Below are positions 58,722-64,000 of a stretch of 64,000 bases of DNA, one piece after another. The DNA comes from WQXF01 sp031552825 (GTDB lineage Bacteria; Bacillota; Clostridia; Christensenellales; Aristaeellaceae), in the NCBI GenBank assembly GCA_031552825.1, contig JAVBMD010000004.1, forward strand, positions 1 to 64,000. Reading direction: 5' to 3'. A program made the translations under genes and the position numbers. A model generated the notes under the pieces. That model did not search any database and was not told the origin of the DNA. It worked only from the letters and a program-made list of their open reading frames with translations. The first letter of the stretch is position 1, and each line of letters begins with the position of its first letter.

Positions 58722-59654
58722 GTGAAAAACAGACGTGATTCCAAGAAATTCCCATGGTTGACCTGCGTTGCGGTGCTGACCATCGTCATCGGTCTGACGG
58801 CGGTCGCCTATCCCTTTTTCGTGGATCTGCGGGACGATCAGCGGCAAAGGATGCTGCTCAGCGAAATCGACCGCATCGCGTTGGGCGGCGCGCCAGCGGA
58901 ACGGACAGACGAAGCGGCGCCGCCGACCGAACCGTCGGATCCCCGTGAGCGGCTGCTGCGGGGCGACTATCGAACCGCCAACGGTTCGCCGGTCATCGCC
59001 ATCAAGGAGAGCGCCGACCCGTTGGAGAGCCTGTTCTCGCAGGGGGAAGAAGATGATATCAGCCTGCCGGATATGCCTGAATATGATCCGGCTCCGGAAG
59101 TGCAGCTGCCGGAAAATGTGCTCAAATTGGAACTGGTAGGCCGTATTCGCCTCGACCGCTTGGGGATCAACTTGCCCATCGTCGAAGGCTGCGGCAAGAA
59201 AATGCTAAAGTACGCCGTCGGTCACATGCAGGGAACCGCCATGCCGGGGCAAACCGGAAACGTGTTTCTGGCGGGACACCGCGCCAGCGCCTACGGACGG
59301 ATGTTTAACCGCTTGGGCGAAGTCGAATACGGCGACCGGATCGTGCTTGCCGACGTCAACGGCGTCGAATCCGTATACATCGTGGATCAGATGTTTCTGG
59401 TGGATCCGAATCAGCGCAAGCAAATCATCGATGTAGAACCCGGGGAGTTCCGGGTGACGCTGCAAACCTGTCATCCGCTCTATCATCGCACCTATCGCCT
59501 GATCGTTCGCGCGACGATGCTGCAGGCGGGAAGCGGGGCGAGCGGCGACGCCGCGCTCCCCACCATGCCTTTGCCGCGCGCGAACCCTCCTTACGCGCTG
59601 GACGAACCGATCGAGCACGGTACGCCCACGCGCGAGCCGAAGGGACGCAGATAG
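58722..59654 (+). CDS. Sortase
   Basis: A 310-residue membrane-anchored sortase that cuts sorting signals and links surface proteins to the wall. An N-terminal helix (FPWLTCVAVLTIVIGLTAVAYPFF) is followed by an acidic linker of about 90 residues and the sortase beta-barrel. Active-site residues are His in AGHRAS near residue 188, Cys in LQTCHPLYH near residue 248 and Arg in TYRLIVRA near residue 260. The class cannot be fixed here; it looks closest to class D/E types. The start is a GTG after GGAGG. It lies 30 nt after the Crp/Fnr gene, and the likely substrate is the LGATG-ending surface protein. Confidence 0.88.
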   Translation: MKNRRDSKKFPWLTCVAVLTIVIGLTAVAYPFFVDLRDDQRQRMLLSEIDRIALGGAPAERTDEAAPPTEPSDPRERLLRGDYRTANGSPVIAIKESADPLESLFSQGEEDDISLPDMPEYDPAPEVQLPENVLKLELVGRIRLDRLGINLPIVEGCGKKMLKYAVGHMQGTAMPGQTGNVFLAGHRASAYGRMFNRLGEVEYGDRIVLADVNGVESVYIVDQMFLVDPNQRKQIIDVEPGEFRVTLQTCHPLYHRTYRLIVRATMLQAGSGASGDAALPTMPLPRANPPYALDEPIEHGTPTREPKGRR

Positions 59655-59772
59655 CCGATGCCAACAACGGCGGCGCCAATGCTTTTGGATTGATCCGGCG
59701 CGCCTCGGGGAAGCTTTGTACCGGAAGCGGTGCAGGGCTTTTTCTTTTACATGATTTTTACCTAGAACTGCG

Positions 59773-59800
59773 TTTACCGTATACATTCCTCGTGTATCAT
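59773..59800 (+). promoter_or_regulatory. Promoter of the pst operon
   Basis: TTTACC (59773-59778), a 16-nt spacer and TATCAT (59795-59800), 45 bases upstream of pstS. A PhoB/PhoP site is likely nearby, but I cannot define one with confidence. Confidence 0.5.
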
Positions 59801-59845
59801 CGGTTTGTAAAAAAGAATTTGAAAAGATGAACGGAGAGGGAAAGT

Positions 59846-60718
59846 ATGAAGAAAATTATTGGCACTTCGCTCCTGGCCTCGTTGCTTGCGCTCACGCTTT
59901 GCGGCTGCACGGGCAGCGCTTCGTCCGGCTTCGATGGGAGCAAAGAGATCGGCGTCGTATCCCGCGAGGACGGTTCCGGTACGCGCGGCGCGTTTATCGA
60001 GTTGTTCGGCATCGAGCAGAAAAACGACGATGGAACAAAAAAGGATCGCACCACAAAGGAAGCCATCATCGCCAAGCAGACCGACGTGATGATGACCAAT
60101 ATCGCGGGCAATCGGCATGCGATCGGCTATATATCGCTCGGCTCGCTGAACGAAACCGTAAAAGCGGTGCGGATCGATGGCGTGGCAGCCTCGGCGGAAA
60201 ACGTGAAAAACGGCGCGTATCCCATCGCCCGCCCATTCAATATCGTTACCAAGGGCGAACCGTCAGGCCTTACGAAGGACTTTATCGGCTTTATCCTATC
60301 GGCGGATGGACAGGCGGTCGTGGCGAAAGGATATATTCAGATCGCGGACGGCGCCCCGGCCTATGCGGGCGATAAGCCCTCCGGAAAAATCGTGGTGGCG
60401 GGTTCGTCGTCGGTGACGCCGGTGATGGAAAAGTTGAAGGAGGCGTATTTGGCGGTCAACCCGAGCGCCGCCATCGAGATCCAGCAGACCGATTCTTCGG
60501 CGGGCATGAAGTCGGCTATCGACGGCTCCTGCGACATCGGCATGGCCAGCCGCGAACTGAAAGAAAGCGAGCTCGCGGCGCTTACGCCCCTGCGGATCGC
60601 GCTCGACGGCATCGCTGTGATCGTCAACAAAGAAAATCCCGTGACCGAGCTATCGAAGGAGCAGGTGCGGGGCATCTTTACCGGCGAGAGCACCAAATGG
60701 AGTGATGTGAGCCAATGA
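59846..60718 (+). CDS. pstS: Phosphate ABC transporter substrate-binding lipoprotein
   Basis: A 290-residue PstS-type phosphate binder. A lipoprotein signal (LTLCGCTGS) is followed by a mature protein with the phosphate-site segments SREDGSGTRGAF near residue 35 and VAGSSSVTPVMEKL near residue 183. The protein is arranged as the family expects but the first lobe begins within the PstS_like pattern; homologues often place SSSVTP first, so the order of lobes is permuted compared with E. coli PstS. GGAGAGGG precedes the ATG. It is the first gene of pstSCAB-phoU and ends in an ATGA overlap with pstC. Confidence 0.9.
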   Translation: MKKIIGTSLLASLLALTLCGCTGSASSGFDGSKEIGVVSREDGSGTRGAFIELFGIEQKNDDGTKKDRTTKEAIIAKQTDVMMTNIAGNRHAIGYISLGSLNETVKAVRIDGVAASAENVKNGAYPIARPFNIVTKGEPSGLTKDFIGFILSADGQAVVAKGYIQIADGAPAYAGDKPSGKIVVAGSSSVTPVMEKLKEAYLAVNPSAAIEIQQTDSSAGMKSAIDGSCDIGMASRELKESELAALTPLRIALDGIAVIVNKENPVTELSKEQVRGIFTGESTKWSDVSQ

Positions 60719-61551
60719 GAAAACTGGGAGAAAAGGTCATGAGCGCCGTGTTTTTTACATCGGCGCTCGCCTCCGTATTGGCGGTTTCGCTGATCTGCCT
60801 GTTTTTGCTGGTGAACGGTATTCCCGCCATCGGGAAGATCGGCGCATTCAATTTTTTGCTGGGCAGGGAATGGTCGCCCGTGGATGTACCGCCCCTGTTC
60901 GGCATTTTTCCGATGATTCTTGGCAGCCTGTATGTCACGGCAGGGGCCATCGTGTTGGGCGTGCCGGTCGGCGTCCTTACCGCCGTGTTTATGGCCTGGG
61001 CTTGCCCGAAACGGCTGCACACAATTATCAAGCCCGGCGTGGACCTGCTGGCGGGTATCCCGTCGGTGGTGTACGGGTTCTTTGGTATGGCGGCCATCGT
61101 ACCGCTCTTTGGCAATTCCATTCTGTCGGCATGCGTCTTGCTCGGCGTGATGATCTTGCCGACCATCATCGGCATCGCGGAGAGCGCCCTGCGCGTCGTC
61201 CCCGAGCAGTATTATGAGGGCGCGCTGGCGCTCGGCGCGGGGCATTACCGCAGCGTGTTCCGCGTGGTGCTACCGGCGGCCAAGTCGGGAATTTTTGCCG
61301 CGGTGGTGCTGGGCATAGGCCGCGCCGTTGGCGAAACGATGGCGGTGATTATGGTGGCGGGCAATCAGGCGCGCATGCCGGTATCGCTGTTGAAGGGCGT
61401 GCGCACGTTGACCGCCAACATCGTCATCGAAATGAGCTACGCCGCCGATCTGCACTATGAGGCGCTGATCGCGACCGGCGTGGTGCTGTTTGTATTCATC
61501 CTAATCATCAACCTTAGCTTTTCCGCGTTGAAGAGGAGGGCGATCGGATGA
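60715..61551 (+). CDS. pstC: Phosphate ABC transporter permease PstC
   Basis: A 278-residue membrane permease with about six helices. The cytoplasmic EAA-like loop (ESALRVVPEQYYEGALALGA) near residue 160 contacts PstB. GREWSPVDVPPLFGIFPMI near residue 48 and VVYGFFGMAAIVPLF near residue 118 are typical of PstC. It overlaps pstS and pstA by four bases each. Confidence 0.94.
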   Translation: MRKLGEKVMSAVFFTSALASVLAVSLICLFLLVNGIPAIGKIGAFNFLLGREWSPVDVPPLFGIFPMILGSLYVTAGAIVLGVPVGVLTAVFMAWACPKRLHTIIKPGVDLLAGIPSVVYGFFGMAAIVPLFGNSILSACVLLGVMILPTIIGIAESALRVVPEQYYEGALALGAGHYRSVFRVVLPAAKSGIFAAVVLGIGRAVGETMAVIMVAGNQARMPVSLLKGVRTLTANIVIEMSYAADLHYEALIATGVVLFVFILIINLSFSALKRRAIG

Positions 61552-62378
61552 GCGCGCGCCGAAAGCTTTCGGAAAAAATCATGGCGGCGGTGGTATGGGG
61601 CGCCGCGGCGCTTACCGTCGCCTCGCTTGCTTACATCGTAATCTTTATCCTGCTCAAGGGGATTCCGCATATCAAACCGTCCTTATTCTCCCTTGCCTAT
61701 AACAGCGAAAACGTATCGCTGATGCCCGCGCTGATCTCCACGTTGATCCTCGCGCTGCTATCGCTGCTCATCGCCGTGCCGCTGGGCGTATTCGCGGCGA
61801 TCTACCTCGTGGAATACGCGGGTCGCGGCAACAGAGCGGTCGCCCTGATACGCATGACCACCGAAACGCTTTCCGGCATCCCTTCCATCGTGTATGGATT
61901 GTTCGGCAGTCTGTTCTTCTGCGTGTTTCTGCATTGGGGGTTTTCGGTGCTGTCCGGCGCGTTTACGTTGTCGATCATGATTCTTCCGCTCATCATGCGC
62001 TCGAGCGAGGAGGCGCTGAAAGCCGTACCGGATCAGTATCGCGAGGGGTCGTTCGGATTGGGTGCGGGCAGGCTGCGCACCGTATTCAAAATCATACTGC
62101 CCACCGCCATGCCGGGGATTTTGGCTGGGGTCGTTCTCGCGGTGGGGCGCATTGTCGGCGAGACCGCCGCGCTTATCTATACGGCTGGCACCGTCGCGCA
62201 GGTGCCGACGAATCTTATGCAGAGCGCGCGTACGCTCTCGGTACATATGTACGCGCTCTCCAGCGAAGGGCTGCACGTGAACGAAGGATACGCCACGGCG
62301 GTCGTGCTGCTCGTGCTGGTGACGCTCATCAATGCCGCGTCGGCGAAAATAGCCAAAAGGATCGGAGGAAACGCATGA
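61548..62378 (+). CDS. pstA: Phosphate ABC transporter permease PstA
   Basis: A 276-residue permease with about six helices, partner of PstC. The EAA-like loop is SSEEALKAVPDQYREGSFGL near residue 150, and LSGIPSIVYGLFGSLFFCVF near residue 105 is characteristic. ATGA overlaps join it to pstC and pstB. Confidence 0.94.
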   Translation: MSARRKLSEKIMAAVVWGAAALTVASLAYIVIFILLKGIPHIKPSLFSLAYNSENVSLMPALISTLILALLSLLIAVPLGVFAAIYLVEYAGRGNRAVALIRMTTETLSGIPSIVYGLFGSLFFCVFLHWGFSVLSGAFTLSIMILPLIMRSSEEALKAVPDQYREGSFGLGAGRLRTVFKIILPTAMPGILAGVVLAVGRIVGETAALIYTAGTVAQVPTNLMQSARTLSVHMYALSSEGLHVNEGYATAVVLLVLVTLINAASAKIAKRIGGNA

Positions 62379-63124
62379 ATTGCTTTGATATAAAGGCGCT
62401 GAACTTATTTTACGGTGATTTTCAGGCGCTGAGGAAAATCGACATGCGAATCGAGCAGAAGGTCATCACTTCCTTTATCGGGCCGTCCGGCTGCGGGAAA
62501 TCGACGCTGCTGAAAACGCTGAATCGGATGAACGATCTGGTGGAGGGCTGTCGGATAACCGGGGAGGTAAAATTATTTGGCGAGGACATCTACGCGGGCA
62601 TCGATGTCAATCTGCTGCGCAAGCGCGTGGGCATGGTGTTCCAAAAGCCGAATCCGTTTCCGATGAGCGTATATGACAACATTGCGTTCGGCCCGAGAAC
62701 GCACGGCATCAAGTCAAAGTACGAGTTGGATGCTATCGTCGAGGAATCGCTAAAAGGCGCGGCGATTTGGGAGGAGGCGAAGGATAGGCTGAAAAAATCC
62801 GCGCTCGGCTTCTCCGGCGGCCAGCAGCAACGGCTGTGCATCGCGCGGGCGCTGGCCATCTCGCCGGAGGTGCTGCTGCTGGATGAGCCAACCAGCGCGC
62901 TTGATCCGATCTCCACCGGCAAGATCGAGGAACTGCTGCTGACTTTGCGCGAGCGATACAGTATAATCATCGTGACGCACAACATGCAGCAGGCGACCCG
63001 AATCAGCGATCAAACGGCGTTTTTCCTCATGGGCGAGGTCGTCGAATTTTGCGAGACCGGGAAGATGTTTTCGATGCCCTCCGATAAACGGACCGAGGAT
63101 TACATTACGGGGAGGTTTGGATGA
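62375..63124 (+). CDS. pstB: Phosphate ABC transporter ATPase PstB
   Basis: A 249-residue ATPase. It starts FDIKALNLFYGDFQALRKI and has Walker A IGPSGCGKST near residue 34, LNRMNDLVEGCRITGEV, signature FSGGQQQRLCIARAL near residue 147 and Walker B VLLLDEPTSALDP near residue 167, all typical of PstB. The start at 62375 follows GGAGG and overlaps the pstA stop by four bases; frames further upstream lie in pstA. Confidence 0.96.
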   Translation: MNCFDIKALNLFYGDFQALRKIDMRIEQKVITSFIGPSGCGKSTLLKTLNRMNDLVEGCRITGEVKLFGEDIYAGIDVNLLRKRVGMVFQKPNPFPMSVYDNIAFGPRTHGIKSKYELDAIVEESLKGAAIWEEAKDRLKKSALGFSGGQQQRLCIARALAISPEVLLLDEPTSALDPISTGKIEELLLTLRERYSIIIVTHNMQQATRISDQTAFFLMGEVVEFCETGKMFSMPSDKRTEDYITGRFG

Positions 63125-63780
63125 TGCGTAGCCGCTTTGATGAACAGCTGACGGTGCTGAACAATAACCTGATCGAAATGGGCGCGCTCATCGAGCGCGC
63201 CATTGCCAAGGCGACCAAGGCGCTCTTGGAGCACGACGCCGAGGCGGCGCGCGCCATCATCGCCGATGATTCGGTTATCGACGACAAGGAGAAGGAGATC
63301 GAGGTTCTCAGCCTAAAGCTGCTGCTCAATCAGCAGCCGGTTGCGCGGGATTTGCGGCAGATTTCCACGGCATTGAAGATGATTACCGACATGGAGCGCA
63401 TTGGCGATCACGCGGCGGATATTTCCGAGCTGTGCGTATACCTGTCTGACCAAGCGTACATCAAAAAGCTGGAGCATATCCCGCAGATGGCGGAGGCCAC
63501 CGCAAAGATGTTGACCGACGCCATCGATGCCTACGTGAAAAAGGATCTGGAACTGGCGGAGGCCGTTATCGCCTATGACGATATCGTCGACGACCTGTAC
63601 CTGATGGTCAAGAGGGACTTGATCGAGTTGGTGCATTCGGATGTGGAAAACGGTGAACAGGCCTTTGACCTGCTGCAAATCGCCAAGTATTACGAACGCA
63701 TTGGCGATCATGCCGAGAACATCGCCGAATGGGTGATCTTCTCCATTACCGGCAATCACAAGGATAAACAGATTTTGTAG
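63121..63780 (+). CDS. phoU: Phosphate-specific transport accessory protein PhoU
   Basis: A 219-residue all-helical protein of two homologous halves. The metal-binding motifs ALKMITDMERIGDHAADI near residue 90 and IAKYYERIGDHAENIAEW near residue 185 are the PhoU signatures. PhoU restrains Pst transport and signals to the PhoR sensor. It overlaps pstB by four bases (ATGA). Confidence 0.96.
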   Translation: MMRSRFDEQLTVLNNNLIEMGALIERAIAKATKALLEHDAEAARAIIADDSVIDDKEKEIEVLSLKLLLNQQPVARDLRQISTALKMITDMERIGDHAADISELCVYLSDQAYIKKLEHIPQMAEATAKMLTDAIDAYVKKDLELAEAVIAYDDIVDDLYLMVKRDLIELVHSDVENGEQAFDLLQIAKYYERIGDHAENIAEWVIFSITGNHKDKQIL

Positions 63781-63839
63781 CAAGCGGCGATCATAGCGAG
63801 CGTTGGAATCAATCAGCGATGACAATAGGAGGCGTGGGC

Positions 63840-64000
63840 TTGCGGAAGATTTATCTTGTCGAGGACGATGACAATATCCGTGATATGGTGGTGTATGCGC
63901 TGAATTCGGCGGGTTTCGCGGCGATAGGCGTTGCGAACGGCGGCGCATTTTGGGCATTGGCACAAAAGGAACTTCCCTCCCTTGCGCTGCTGGACATCAT
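63840..64000 (+). CDS. Response regulator, PhoB/PhoP-like (partial, right edge)
   Basis: Only about 53 residues of the receiver domain are in the window. The sequence KIYLVEDDDNIRDMVVYAL supplies the acidic pair of the phosphorylation site, and LPSLALLDI reaches the phospho-acceptor Asp just before the edge. The TTG at 63840 is chosen because AGGAGG lies 7 nt upstream; an in-frame ATG at 63819 has no site. Its place right after phoU suggests the PhoB/PhoP regulator of phosphate starvation, but the DNA-binding domain is not in view. Confidence 0.8.
   Translation, partial: MRKIYLVEDDDNIRDMVVYALNSAGFAAIGVANGGAFWALAQKELPSLALLDI

Overview
The window is 64 kb of a GC-rich genome (roughly 60 % G+C by eye) with typical Bacillota gene content: strong GGAGG ribosome binding sites, frequent GTG/TTG starts, LLAGC-type lipoproteins, a sortase with a wall-anchored surface protein, collagen-like proteins of the kind found on spores, a glycyl radical enzyme with its radical-SAM activase (an anaerobic signature) and TRAP (MtrB). 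I infer an anaerobic, probably gut-associated member of Clostridia (Christensenellales-like lineages fit). The species is not identifiable from the sequence alone.

Layout. 0.2-4.2 kb (+): nanE, an orphan glycyl radical enzyme and its activase. 4.3-9.8 kb (-): nagB and a ribose-type sugar ABC importer (binding protein, double ATPase, two permeases). 9.9-16.2 kb (-): a TIM-barrel isomerase, a Gld-like ABC-2 export module (ATPase, permease, GldG-like, DUF4340) and a DeoR regulator. 16.3-22.7 kb (+): three Gfo/Idh/MocA oxidoreductases, a ROK kinase and two more TIM-barrel isomerases. Together these form a large amino-sugar/carbohydrate region. 22.9-23.6 kb: an AT-rich P-loop protein gene next to tRNA-Ala. 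23.6-29.8 kb (-): a polytopic membrane protein, three tandem M42 aminopeptidases and a flippase-like membrane protein. 29.9-33.5 kb: two divergent collagen-like genes and a Cys-rich SpaA-domain gene, a likely spore-surface set. 33.7-41.9 kb: trpS, an orphan metal-type binding lipoprotein, a small Fn3-like protein, murA, mtrB (TRAP), a small protein, pfkA, rlmD and degV. 42-49.4 kb (-): a GH2 beta-mannosidase, a membrane protein, a tocopherol-cyclase-like protein overlapping a FAD/Rieske oxidoreductase, and a secreted Pro/Glu-rich protein. 49.66-49.82 kb: a palindromic MITE-like element. 49.9-52.9 kb (-): a TrpXYZ-type ABC importer preceded by a leader RNA. 53.1 kb: tRNA-Arg(CCU). 53.3-59.7 kb: a 1505-residue surface protein with PTAE repeats, a divergent Crp/Fnr regulator and a sortase. 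59.8-64 kb (+): pstSCAB-phoU and the start of a response regulator.

The most notable observation links two distant loci. The leader of the TrpXYZ-type operon (about 52719-52849) has a TTGACA-17-TATCCT promoter, then two clusters of (G/U)AG triplets spaced at exactly 5 nt on either side of a stem-loop, then an intrinsic terminator just before the first gene. This is the architecture of a TRAP-controlled attenuator, and the TRAP gene itself (mtrB) lies 15 kb away in the same window with all key RNA- and tryptophan-binding residues. I infer that tryptophan-loaded TRAP shuts off tryptophan uptake by transcription attenuation in this organism.
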